DNA of 64,000 nt from the NCBI RefSeq assembly GCF_004295795.1, contig NZ_SEBR01000016.1, positions 18,868-82,867 on the forward strand. The letters are read 5' to 3'. Position 1 is the stretch's first letter. Each line of letters opens with the position of its first letter. The position numbers were made by a program, and so were the translations under genes. Positions 25,244-33,038 of the stretch are shown here, piece by piece. A model generated the notes under the pieces. The model did not search any database and was not told the DNA's origin. It saw nothing but the letters and a program-made list of their open reading frames with translations. The DNA is from Flavobacterium sp. Its GTDB lineage: Bacteria > Bacteroidota > Bacteroidia > Flavobacteriales > Flavobacteriaceae.

Positions 25244-25638
25244 TGGAATCGCCGGGAATCGAACCCGGGTCCAAACAAGCAATCAATGGGCTTTCTACAC
25301 GTTTATTTCCCGAATGGATTTTCGATGTTGCGCTTGGCCAGGAAACAGCCACGAAACACTTAGCTCTTTAAATTTCGACAGTCTCGCAGAGCAAAAGACA
25401 ATCTAGGTTTATTTTTACGGTTCTCCTTGACGGAACGCCACAAACCAGGGCTTTCCAGGAGAATTCAGCCTCCCTACCTTGTAGGGACGTGGATTAATCT
25501 TACTTTATTCAGATTAAGCAGCCAAAGCGTAGTTATTCTCGCCGTGTAAAAGTGTTGCAGCTCGGGATTAACGTGAATTGCTGCCTTCACGACGTGCTTA
25601 CCGATCAATTGGTCTTGCTGTCAAAACCAGTCGACCCC
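25244..25638 (-). ncRNA. ssrA: tmRNA (transfer-messenger RNA)
   Basis: About 395 nt. The 5' end GGGGTCG pairs with CGATTCC at the 3' end to form the acceptor stem; the T-arm CCGGGTTCGATTCCCGG and the GACTGGTTTTGACAG start are typical of tmRNA. The tag frame at 25543-25514 reads GGC GAG AAT AAC TAC GCT TTG GCT GCT TAA, that is GENNYALAA, the usual flavobacterial tag. It rescues stalled ribosomes with SmpB. The 3' CCA is not encoded: the discriminator A is followed by CAA, so CCA must be added after transcription. Confidence 0.95.
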
Positions 25639-25647
25639 AATAATCTG

Positions 25648-25655
25648 CAAAATTA
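25648..25655 (-). promoter_or_regulatory. -7 promoter box of ssrA
   Basis: Minus strand TAATTTTG, an exact -7 match, nine bases before the tmRNA 5' end. The region upstream is very AT-rich. Confidence 0.6.
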
Positions 25656-25673
25656 ATAATTATTAATTAATAG

Positions 25674-25694
25674 TTATTAGCTAATAGCTAATAA
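25674..25694. repeat. AT-rich perfect palindrome upstream of ssrA
   Basis: TTATTAGCTA-A-TAGCTAATAA, ten-base perfect arms around one base, about 36 bases upstream of the tmRNA 5' end. It sits in the -33 region of the ssrA promoter. Confidence 0.5.
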
Positions 25695-25699
25695 TTTGG

Positions 25700-25945
25700 A
25701 TTTGGGCGTGCCGGCGGCTTGAAAATCCTGTGTAACCGAACCTATAAAGAAGCCGCCGTCGGGCTGGGCGGCACTCGCTTTTGTCCAGCTTTTGAGGCTG
25801 GCCAAAGAGCTTAGACAAAGCCACCATCCCTCACGCATTCGGCAAGACTGAAAGTCCGTTCGGACATTGAAAATCTTTTGGAACGACGAATTCCAAGAAT
25901 ATGTTTGGTAGGCGAAGGTCGGGTTGACGACTGTAAAAGCAAAAA
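25700..25945. other. Gap upstream of ssrA without a gene
   Basis: Contains an inverted repeat GGCGGCTT...AAGCCGCC (25711-25758). No supported coding frame, tRNA or known RNA was seen. Confidence 0.4.
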
Positions 25946-25976
25946 AAATCCGGAGGTTCGACTCCGGATTTTTTAT
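25946..25976 (-). terminator. Terminator of the FG-GAP/UnbV gene
   Basis: AATCCGGAG-loop-CTCCGGATT with a long T-run on the minus strand. It abuts the stop codon. Confidence 0.8.
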
Positions 25977-28432
25977 TATTTCTTGATGAATTTTTGACTG
26001 AAGGTTTTTCCGTCCGATGTTCTTATCAACACGACATAAGTTCCGGGCGTCAAGTCTCGCACCGAAAGCGTCTGTTGTTCCAACGTTGGGCTTGCGACTG
26101 TTCTTCCGAGCAAATCGAAAATCCTGATAAAGTTGATGTTTTCCACTCCTTCTCCGCTGATGTTCAATATGTCTTGTGTAGGATTCGGATACATCGTAAA
26201 CACATTCGACTGATTTTGGTTAACTGCCAAAGTCGAGCCTTCGACCACGTTCAAAGCTGTATTTGTCGGTGGATTCTGGACGACGTCGACCGTTCCAGAC
26301 GGCCATCTGATGATGACCTGCGTGATCGCCGTAGCTTGTCCCAAACCGAAATGCGCGTTCAACGTACTCATGTAGCCGAAACCTTCGCCGCTGCGAATAT
26401 CGCGGATCTGTTTTCCCCAAGCGCCGTAGATCTCAACCCTCGCTCCTATTCCCTGCTTGTTGCTTTGCACGCCTTGCAGCGTGATTTTTGTCCAGTTGTT
26501 GCCGTTTGGAACCGCATAACGTATCGTGTTCCCGTTTTGGATATCGAGAAAGCCGTCTCCGTTCAGATCGCCAACCGCGCCAACGCCCAATCCCGAGTAA
26601 ATCGATGGAAGAAACGAACTGTCGTGTTGGTTGAACATGATTCGGTTGCCGCCGCCCATTACGTCCACGAAACCGTCGTTGTCAAAATCGTAGGCGATGT
26701 AGTCGCGACCGGTTGGCGAACCGGCTGCGTAGCCCGAAGCAAGCGTGATATTCGTGAACATGTCCGGTGCTCCGCTTCCTAGTTCGTTTCTGTAAAGACG
26801 CGTCGGGGAACCGCCGTTCGATCCTACGAGAATGTCCATGTCACCGTCGTTGTCGAAATCGGCTACGGCCGAAGACCAAGATGAAACCGGCGTGAAGTTG
26901 AGTCCGGAAACCGAAGACACATCGGTGAAAACACCATTTCCGTTGTTCTTGCGCAATTGGCAAGGCGGACCGGAACATTTCGAGATGAACAAATCGACCA
27001 ATCCGTCGTTGTTGTAATCGGTCCAGATCGTGGCGTAATTTCCGCCTCCTTGTCCGTAAGAGTTTGTTCCGCTAACTTGTCCGAAGGTCAGATTTCCCGT
27101 TCCGTCGTTCATGTAATAGCAGTTGTCGTCTACGTCGTGGCATGAGAACGCGTCGAGATTTCCGTCGGCATTAAGGTCGACGAAATTGGTGCGTTGGCAG
27201 AAAATGTATTGTCCAGGCGTGACATTCGTATAAGCAGTTCCCGTGTTGTTCGATCTCCAGAAAGTCAGGCCAGATCCGGCTCCGAGAAGCAAATCGGTAT
27301 AACCGTCCTTGTTGTAATCGCCGGCCGCAATGCTCCAACTTGGCATCATGCTGTTTCCTGTGATCGGAAAATCAGTGTAGGTCAAAGCGCCCGCATTTCC
27401 CTGATAGTGGATCCTGAGATTGTTTTGGCTGACGCCCGCGATGTCATCTTTGCCGTCTCCGTTCATATCGACGATACACATATTGTAACCGCTGTTTACG
27501 GTAGCAATTGGCGTGGCGACATATTGCACCGGATACACGATTTCCTGTTGGATGATCTGGAAGTCGAAACCGACGGCGCTTTTTTTGTTGTCCCAAACGA
27601 TATAATAAGTCGTTCCGCCTGTGACTGTAAATGTCTTTTTCGACAGAAATGAATTGGTATTTCCGGAGTTGCACGTCAAGATTCCCGAATCGTCGTCAGA
27701 AGTCACGCAGGTCAAAGTTCCCGTGCATGATCCCGTGTAAACACTGAAGTTCGTGTCTTTGCAAAGGTTTTGCGATAGATCGGAAGTCACCGTGACATTT
27801 GCATCGGCACTTGGAATGAATTTGTACCACTTGGCCAAAGTCGCAGTCGAACAAGTGGTGTTGATGTTGGTTCCATCGATCGCATTTACAGTGTAAGTTC
27901 CCGGCGTGACTGTCGTCGCAGTAATGCACGGACTTGGCACGTAAGGCGCTTCGGTGAGCTGGAAATCGAATCCTGTCGACATCCATCGGTTGTCCCACGA
28001 AATATAATAAGTCGTTCCGGCTGCGACATCGAATGTCTTTTTCGACAAAAATGAACTTGTGTTGCCCGAATTGCACTGAATCACGCCCGCATCGTCATCA
28101 TAAGCGAAGCAAGTCAAACCTGCGCACGTTCCGGTGTAGATCGCCAGATAAGTGTCTTTGCAGATGTTTTGTTGCAAATCTGAAGTTACAGTAACGGTGT
28201 AATTGGCCGTTGGCGTGTATTTGTACCACTTGGCGGCGTTGGCATTGTTGCTGTTCGTGCACATCGAGCCGGTGTTGATCGTTCCGTTTACGGCATCGAC
28301 CGTGTAAGTTCCCGGGCCGATCGCGACTGCCGTGGCACACGAATTTTGCGCAAATGCGGGCAAAGTGATACAACACAATAAGAACGTCCCAACCCAAAAG
28401 GACGCCTTGATTTTAGTAGTTTTCCAATCCAT
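25976..28432 (-). CDS. T9SS-secreted FG-GAP/VCBS repeat protein with ASPIC/UnbV domain
   Basis: An 818-residue secreted protein. Signal peptide 1-28 (ends FAQ). Two related beta-sandwich repeats cover about 30-295, each starting with a CATAVAI/CITATTV-type strand and ending in a TTYYI-W-D strand (PPC-like). At least seven FG-GAP/VCBS units follow at about 310-620, each with a calcium-binding DxNxDGxxD motif (DMNGDGKDD, DYNKDGYTD, DFDNDGDMD and others). An ASPIC/UnbV segment (GARVEIYGAWGKQIRDIRSG, then IIRWPSG) covers about 655-720. A type IX sorting tail (MYPNPTQDILNIS...) ends in FIKK. It is probably a surface or released adhesin-like protein. It lies 29 bases after the cytochrome gene, so the two form an operon. 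Confidence 0.9.
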   Translation of the reverse strand: MDWKTTKIKASFWVGTFLLCCITLPAFAQNSCATAVAIGPGTYTVDAVNGTINTGSMCTNSNNANAAKWYKYTPTANYTVTVTSDLQQNICKDTYLAIYTGTCAGLTCFAYDDDAGVIQCNSGNTSSFLSKKTFDVAAGTTYYISWDNRWMSTGFDFQLTEAPYVPSPCITATTVTPGTYTVNAIDGTNINTTCSTATLAKWYKFIPSADANVTVTSDLSQNLCKDTNFSVYTGSCTGTLTCVTSDDDSGILTCNSGNTNSFLSKKTFTVTGGTTYYIVWDNKKSAVGFDFQIIQQEIVYPVQYVATPIATVNSGYNMCIVDMNGDGKDDIAGVSQNNLRIHYQGNAGALTYTDFPITGNSMMPSWSIAAGDYNKDGYTDLLLGAGSGLTFWRSNNTGTAYTNVTPGQYIFCQRTNFVDLNADGNLDAFSCHDVDDNCYYMNDGTGNLTFGQVSGTNSYGQGGGNYATIWTDYNNDGLVDLFISKCSGPPCQLRKNNGNGVFTDVSSVSGLNFTPVSSWSSAVADFDNDGDMDILVGSNGGSPTRLYRNELGSGAPDMFTNITLASGYAAGSPTGRDYIAYDFDNDGFVDVMGGGNRIMFNQHDSSFLPSIYSGLGVGAVGDLNGDGFLDIQNGNTIRYAVPNGNNWTKITLQGVQSNKQGIGARVEIYGAWGKQIRDIRSGEGFGYMSTLNAHFGLGQATAITQVIIRWPSGTVDVVQNPPTNTALNVVEGSTLAVNQNQSNVFTMYPNPTQDILNISGEGVENINFIRIFDLLGRTVASPTLEQQTLSVRDLTPGTYVVLIRTSDGKTFSQKFIKK

Positions 28433-28461
28433 CAGTTGTTTTTTGTTTAGTTAATATGTGA

Positions 28462-29607
28462 TTATTCGCAATTTTCGAGAGAATTGATCCAGGCTTCGAT
28501 CAGCGAGACGCCTTCCACATGCAATACCGTTCTTCCGTGAAGCGGCATCCTGAAAGCCTCGTTTGTGGTATTGACGCGGTAAAAAAGCATGGATTCTTCG
28601 GGCTTTCTGCCAGAAACGATTTTGTTTAGTTCCGGCGGAAAATCCTGCATGTCCATAGTGTTCACGCAAACGCCCATATTTGCCAATCCGTTTGTACCAC
28701 CGGTTTCGTGGTACGCAAAACGCATCGGGCGATAGTCGCAATGGCGGTCGTTCATGTGGCAATGCGAGCAGTTGGAATCGAAGTAAGAACGCACTCTCAA
28801 TTCCAAAGATTTGCTTGGATCGTTGTAATCGACCACGGAATTTTCCTGTGTCGGAGGCGTGAAATCTGCATCGAGATAACCCGCTTCGACCCATTTGGCG
28901 AGCTGGTTTTTCGTTTCGTTCCCATAATTGTAATCGAAGTTCAGATTTTGCGGTTTGATGCCGATCGGGATATGCTGCACATTGCTTCCGTTCTCTGAAT
29001 TTTGGGATTTATGGCATACGATGCACTGGCTCAAATTCGGGATTTTGTAATCGGCTTGGTGAGTCGTGCCGTTCTCAACCCATTCAACGTGTGTGAAACT
29101 GCCTTGCATGTCGTAAAATGCTTCGGTTTGTTCGTCGTTCCACACGTAATTGGCGAAAATCCATCCGTCGGACTTTTTGATCATCAGTCGGGTTTCTATG
29201 ATCCTCGTACTTCCTGGCACGGAAACATTCTGCACGTTCTCGTAGTAAAATGTCTTGATCAGCACCGCGCCCGTCGGCAGTTCTAAAACCGAACCGTCGG
29301 TGTTGTAAGTAGCTTTTGTTCCTTCGGGCATCCATACGAAACGCTTCTTGTGGGCATAATCGGTGAACAGACTCGACGATGGTGCATAGGGCAAAACACC
29401 GAGTGAAGGCGTCTGGGTTTTCATGTCGGATCCAAAAAAGTGGTAGTCGGACAATTTTTGATACGGAACCTGAGTCAAATCGACAACCACAGGCGAAACC
29501 GGATCAGGCTCGACATAGCCGTCATCGTCGTCAGAACGCGAGCACGAAAAGATAAAGAAAACAAACAGAAACGCGGTGAATGAAACAGAAGCGTAGAATT
29601 TTCTCAT
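28462..29607 (-). CDS. Di-haem c-type cytochrome lipoprotein, SO2930/TIGR03806-like
   Basis: Lipoprotein of about 381 residues; start at ATG 29607 (MRKFYASVSF), lipobox FIFSC with Cys22. Two CxxCH haem sites: Cys195-I-V-Cys198-His199 and Cys280-S-H-Cys283-His284. Between the lipobox and the first haem site is a beta-rich domain with LPYAPSSSLFTDYAHKKRF and VWMPEGTKA, features of the SO2930-type di-haem cytochromes. Such proteins are thought to pass electrons at the periplasm or cell surface; no partner dehydrogenase is encoded here. A longer open frame to 29985 would add 126 residues without a promoter or signal and overlaps the divergent GH88 gene. Confidence 0.85.
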   Translation of the reverse strand: MRKFYASVSFTAFLFVFFIFSCSRSDDDDGYVEPDPVSPVVVDLTQVPYQKLSDYHFFGSDMKTQTPSLGVLPYAPSSSLFTDYAHKKRFVWMPEGTKATYNTDGSVLELPTGAVLIKTFYYENVQNVSVPGSTRIIETRLMIKKSDGWIFANYVWNDEQTEAFYDMQGSFTHVEWVENGTTHQADYKIPNLSQCIVCHKSQNSENGSNVQHIPIGIKPQNLNFDYNYGNETKNQLAKWVEAGYLDADFTPPTQENSVVDYNDPSKSLELRVRSYFDSNCSHCHMNDRHCDYRPMRFAYHETGGTNGLANMGVCVNTMDMQDFPPELNKIVSGRKPEESMLFYRVNTTNEAFRMPLHGRTVLHVEGVSLIEAWINSLENCE

Positions 29608-29809
29608 AAAATTCAGGAATATCCTTATAAAAATATCTAAAAAACACAACCGAAAGTATTTCAGCGTGTTAAAATTAGAATTTGCGCGACACGACTGAGT
29701 ATTTGGACGGGCGGAAGTACCGAAGTTATCGGTTTGACCATTTGAAATCGTTCGATAAAAAATCTGATATTTACTTTTCGGATAGTTTCCGTAAGCTAAA
29801 TAACAGAAA

Positions 29810-30994
29810 ATGACAACAAGACAATTACTGGTGATCGCGTTTTTGGCCGCAATCGGAATCGCATCGGCACAAAAGAAACTCGACAAAAAAATCGACGACG
29901 CACTCTCGCAAGCCCAAAGCCAATACAGTTTTCTGAGCACGAAGGTTTCGGTAGGAAAATATCCAAAGACCTTCGTGAAAGGCAAACTCGAAACAAGCGA
30001 TTCAGGTTGGTGGTGCAGCGGATTTTATCCCGGAACCTTGCTATATCTCGACGAATGGAAAGCGAATCCGAAGCTAAAATCGGAGGCGCAAAAAGTACTT
30101 GTTGACCTGAAGCGGGAGCAATTCAACAAAACCACGCACGATTTGGGTTTCATGATGTACTGCAGTTTTGGGAACGCCGAGCGCCAAAATCCGAAAAAGG
30201 AATACGAGGAAATCCTCATGAACAGTGCCAAGTCACTGATTTCGCGATTCAATGAAAAAGCGGGTTGTATCAAATCTTGGGATCCGGCGCCGTGGAATCG
30301 GGCAAATGCCGACGAAATGCCCGTGATAATCGACAATATGATGAACCTCGAATTGTTGTTTTGGGCTACGAAACACAGCGGCGACAGCATTTATTACAAA
30401 ATTGCCAAACGACACGCCGATACAACAATAAAAAACCACTTCAGACCCGACTACAGCTCGTATCACGTGGTCATTTACGGAATCCAGGACGGAAAAGTCA
30501 GAAAACAGATCACCAATCAAGGTGCCGGAGATTATTCGGCTTGGGCTCGCGGACAGGCTTGGGGTTTGTATGGCTACACTTTGATGTATCGCGAAACCAA
30601 AGAAAAAAAGTACCTCGACCACGCCCAAAAAATTGCAAATTTCATATTGACAAATAAGAACTTACCAAAAGATCTTATTCCGTATTGGGATTTCGACACG
30701 GCTGAAATTCCGAATGCTTTGCGCGATTCTTCGGCCGGCGCGATCATTGCCTCTGCGCTTTTTGAACTTTCCAAATATTCCGACGAAGGGAAATCCAAGA
30801 CCTATTTCTACGCTGCCGAACAAATGCTATCCGCGCTAATGACTCCAAAGTACCTGGCCAAAACCGGTGAAAATGGCGGCTTTTTGCTCAAACACGGCGT
30901 TGGGAACATGCCTGCTGCAACAGAAATCGACACGCCTTTGAGCTATGGGGATTATTATTTCGTGGAAGCTTGTTTGCGCTACAAAACTTTTTGA
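29810..30994 (+). CDS. Unsaturated glucuronyl hydrolase, GH88-type
   Basis: A 394-residue periplasmic enzyme with signal peptide 1-20 (ends ASA). It is an (alpha/alpha)6 barrel of the GH88 family. The two catalytic Asp of characterised members correspond to Asp111 in THDLGFMMYCSFG and Asp175 in VIIDNMMNLELLFW. Further signatures are WARGQAWGLYGYTLMYRET, DSSAGAIIASAL and IDTPLSYGDYYFVEA. It removes unsaturated uronic acid from oligosaccharides made by polysaccharide lyases. No lyase is nearby, so its substrate must come from enzymes elsewhere. It is transcribed alone, divergent from the cytochrome gene, with a short hairpin after the stop. Confidence 0.88.
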   Translation: MTTRQLLVIAFLAAIGIASAQKKLDKKIDDALSQAQSQYSFLSTKVSVGKYPKTFVKGKLETSDSGWWCSGFYPGTLLYLDEWKANPKLKSEAQKVLVDLKREQFNKTTHDLGFMMYCSFGNAERQNPKKEYEEILMNSAKSLISRFNEKAGCIKSWDPAPWNRANADEMPVIIDNMMNLELLFWATKHSGDSIYYKIAKRHADTTIKNHFRPDYSSYHVVIYGIQDGKVRKQITNQGAGDYSAWARGQAWGLYGYTLMYRETKEKKYLDHAQKIANFILTNKNLPKDLIPYWDFDTAEIPNALRDSSAGAIIASALFELSKYSDEGKSKTYFYAAEQMLSALMTPKYLAKTGENGGFLLKHGVGNMPAATEIDTPLSYGDYYFVEACLRYKTF

Positions 30995-31013
30995 ATCCTG
31001 CCCCGGATTTTTT
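30993..31013 (+). terminator. Weak terminator after the GH88 gene
   Basis: AATCC-loop-GGATT followed by TTTTTT, overlapping the stop codon. The stem is only five pairs. Confidence 0.4.
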
Positions 31014-31067
31014 AGCCGTTCGCCGCAAATCCTTTTCAGGCAGATTGCCGACCGATGATGGCCGCGA

Positions 31068-31447
31068 ATTCGCGAATTTCTGCACAAGCCGCTAAAATTC
31101 GCGATTTCGCGGTTGTTTTTTTAGCCACAAATGCACCAATCTTTATGTAATTCGTGCACTTGTGGCTAAATTTATTTCGGTCAAATAGCGAACTTATTTT
31201 TATGCAAGGGGATTCTATTCAAAGCCACGAATGCACGAATTTTAGCGGCTCGAGGCTGAAATTCGTGAATTCGCGGTTATTTTTTTGGCCACAAATCCAC
31301 CAATATTTATGAAATTCGTGCATTTGTGGCCAGATTTATTTCGGTCAAATTGCGAACTTATTTTTTATGCCAGGCGATTCTATTCAAAGCCACGAATGCA
31401 CGAATTTGGCCGCTCGAGGCTGAAATTCGCGAATTCGCGGTCACTTT
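31068..31447. repeat. Direct repeats of about 167 bp carrying GCCACGAATGCACGAATT hairpins
   Basis: Two nearly identical units start GCCACAAATGCACCAAT at 31122 and GCCACAAATCCACCAAT at 31289. Each contains inverted copies of the motif ATTCGTGCATTTGTGGC, then TTTATTTCGGTCAAAT, GCCACGAATGCACGAATTT and GAATTCGCGGT. A partial unit precedes them. The rest of the 530-base gap holds no gene. Confidence 0.75.
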
Positions 31448-31524
31448 TGGACACCGATCCGCCACAAGAAATTAATAAACAAATCATTCGTATTTGCAAT
31501 TCGTTGTTCAATTCGATTCGTTGT

Positions 31525-32391
31525 TTATTCTTTGAGGATCTTTACGGATGTGTTCCCGATTTCTGTGCGGATCTGAGCAACATAAAGCCCATTTGCCAAA
31601 GCCGAAAGATCAACATTTACCGACATTGCAGACGGTTTCGAGGCGAAGAGCTTCTTGCCGGAAATGTCGAAAATCGAAATTTCGTCAACCGATGCATTCG
31701 AGGTAAACTGCAAATTCGATTTCACGGGATTCGGAGAGATCGCAAAAGTGATGCGATTTGCTGAATTTTCGACAGACAAACTGCAGTTCGGGTCGATCGC
31801 AACCAAGGTCGGAAGCGAATTTTGGCTGAAGTTCGGACAAACGCCTGGCGCGCCTGAAACGTTGTAATTTCCGGCTTCGGTCACAACCAAAATCGAATTT
31901 GTTGCGCCAGGAATAGGCGATCCGTTGTTATACCATTGCAGATTTGTGTCATAAGGCATTCCGGCCTCGAATTGGATTGTCGCGCCTTGGCAAAGCAGCA
32001 AAGTTCCATCATTTGGATCGATCGACACTTCATTTGGATTGAATGTTTGGATGGTAAAAATCGGCAGAAAGGCATAACTGTCGATGGCAAGCTCGTTTGA
32101 AAAATAAGTGTTAGTTCCCAAAGTCACGCGAACGCGGATATAAGTCACGGCGTAATTGTAATCGTCGTAAGTGAAAGAACTCGATGTCGCTCCGGAAATG
32201 TCCTCAAAAGCGCCGCCTCCAAACATAAACCGAAATTGCCATTGGTAAGAGTCGTAAACCTGACTTGAAACGACTGACGCAGTTCCGTTCGAGTTTGGAC
32301 AAAGTAGGACATCGCCCGCGATTGTAGGTGCCTGGGCGAAGGCGCAAAGTCCTGAAAGGGTCAAAAAGACCGAAAGTAGTGTTGTTTTCAT
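31525..32391 (-). CDS. T9SS-secreted protein with Ig-like domains
   Basis: A 288-residue secreted protein. Signal peptide 1-19 (ends FAQ). Two Ig/PKD-like beta-sandwich stretches follow, about 22-105 (QWQFRFMFGGGAFEDISGAT...) and about 108-195 (LQWYNNGSPIPGATNSILVV...). The C-terminal type IX sorting tail begins with FAISPNPVKSNLQF and ends VKILKE. The presence of the tail shows export across the outer membrane by the T9SS. Function is not visible; it is similar to adhesin or scaffold fragments. It is transcribed alone, downstream of a 170-base gap. Confidence 0.82.
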   Translation of the reverse strand: MKTTLLSVFLTLSGLCAFAQAPTIAGDVLLCPNSNGTASVVSSQVYDSYQWQFRFMFGGGAFEDISGATSSSFTYDDYNYAVTYIRVRVTLGTNTYFSNELAIDSYAFLPIFTIQTFNPNEVSIDPNDGTLLLCQGATIQFEAGMPYDTNLQWYNNGSPIPGATNSILVVTEAGNYNVSGAPGVCPNFSQNSLPTLVAIDPNCSLSVENSANRITFAISPNPVKSNLQFTSNASVDEISIFDISGKKLFASKPSAMSVNVDLSALANGLYVAQIRTEIGNTSVKILKE

Positions 32392-32509
32392 AATGCGTTG
32401 TTTTTATTAAAATTAAAGAATCCGACCAAAAAAAGCACTCAAACGAAGAAACATTACAAGATTTTTTTGAGCAATCTGAGATAGTTATGAGAATTCCGCA
32501 ATCGCCAAA

Positions 32510-32546
32510 ACGAAAAAACCGCAGCTATTGCCACGGTTTTGCTTGT
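32510..32546 (-). terminator. Terminator after the 65-residue peptide gene
   Basis: Minus strand AAAACCG...CGGTTTT with a T-run; the stem is extended by GTGG/CTGC-type pairs. It lies 17 bases past the stop codon. Confidence 0.65.
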
Positions 32547-32562
32547 CGACTTACTTTAGAGG

Positions 32563-32760
32563 TTACAAAGCGTAAAGTTTCCCGATATCCTGGAGGCTCG
32601 CCAAACTGTCGGAATTACCTTCTGAATTGTCTGTGGAAGAAACTGTCGTCAGGATAATTGCGTCTTTGTCCTTCAACTCGTTTGCAATGTTGTTTTGTGC
32701 ATGGATACAAGTACAGCTGCATCCGATGGATAGTCCCAAAAGTTTTATGATTGATTTCAT
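32563..32760 (-). CDS. Small exported Cys-containing peptide under a TetR-type operator
   Basis: A 65-residue product with start ATG 32760 (MKSIIKLLGLSIGCSCTCIH, then AQ cleavage). The signal region carries three Cys, so lipid modification at one of them is possible. The mature part of about 43 residues is acidic and Ser-rich (DKDAIILTTVSSTDN). No family is recognised. The gene has an exact -7 box (TAAATTTG), and a CTAAC-N3-GTTAG palindrome lies one base upstream of it. The same palindrome stands before the tetR gene and the RND operon six kb away. The peptide is therefore probably repressed by that TetR. Confidence 0.6.
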   Translation of the reverse strand: MKSIIKLLGLSIGCSCTCIHAQNNIANELKDKDAIILTTVSSTDNSEGNSDSLASLQDIGKLYAL

Positions 32761-32784
32761 GTTGTATGTGTTAGTTGATGAAGG

Positions 32785-32806
32785 CAAATTTACCTAACAC
32801 CGTTAG
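32785..32806 (-). promoter_or_regulatory. -7 box with overlapping TetR-type operator upstream of the small peptide gene
   Basis: Minus strand: CTAACGGTGTTAG (32806-32794), one base, then TAAATTTG (32792-32785). The operator occupies the -33/-7 spacer, a position where a bound repressor blocks RNA polymerase. A weaker half-matching site follows at 32830-32842. Confidence 0.65.
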
Positions 32807-33008
32807 ATAATCTAATACCATTATCATAGATAATTCCGTTAGTTAATATCTCGAAAAACTATATATGCTGACTTTCAGATGTTTACCTTGCGTACTTTAA
32901 CTTTTCTTTGACTTTTGGAAAAGCGTTTCCGCATCTACTTTCACTTTAGCACTTTCATTTCTGAACCGAAATACGCTGAAGTCAAATCGCGTATTTTTTT
33001 CGGATTGT

Positions 33009-33016
33009 TACCTTTG
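33009..33016 (+). promoter_or_regulatory. -7 promoter box of the GH5 gene
   Basis: TACCTTTG, an exact -7 match, 22 bases before ATG 33039. Confidence 0.55.
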
Positions 33017-33038
33017 CGACATTAACAATTTCTCAACA

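Noticed and set aside
25948..25972. A tRNA T-arm-like sequence (GGAGGTTCGACTCC)
   Set aside because: Loop and stem cannot be placed in a tRNA cloverleaf, and the sequence works as the terminator of the adjacent gene.
31068..31447. Possible CRISPR array
   Set aside because: Repeats are long and of unequal length, there are no short unique spacers, and no cas gene is present. The same applies to 46080-46915.
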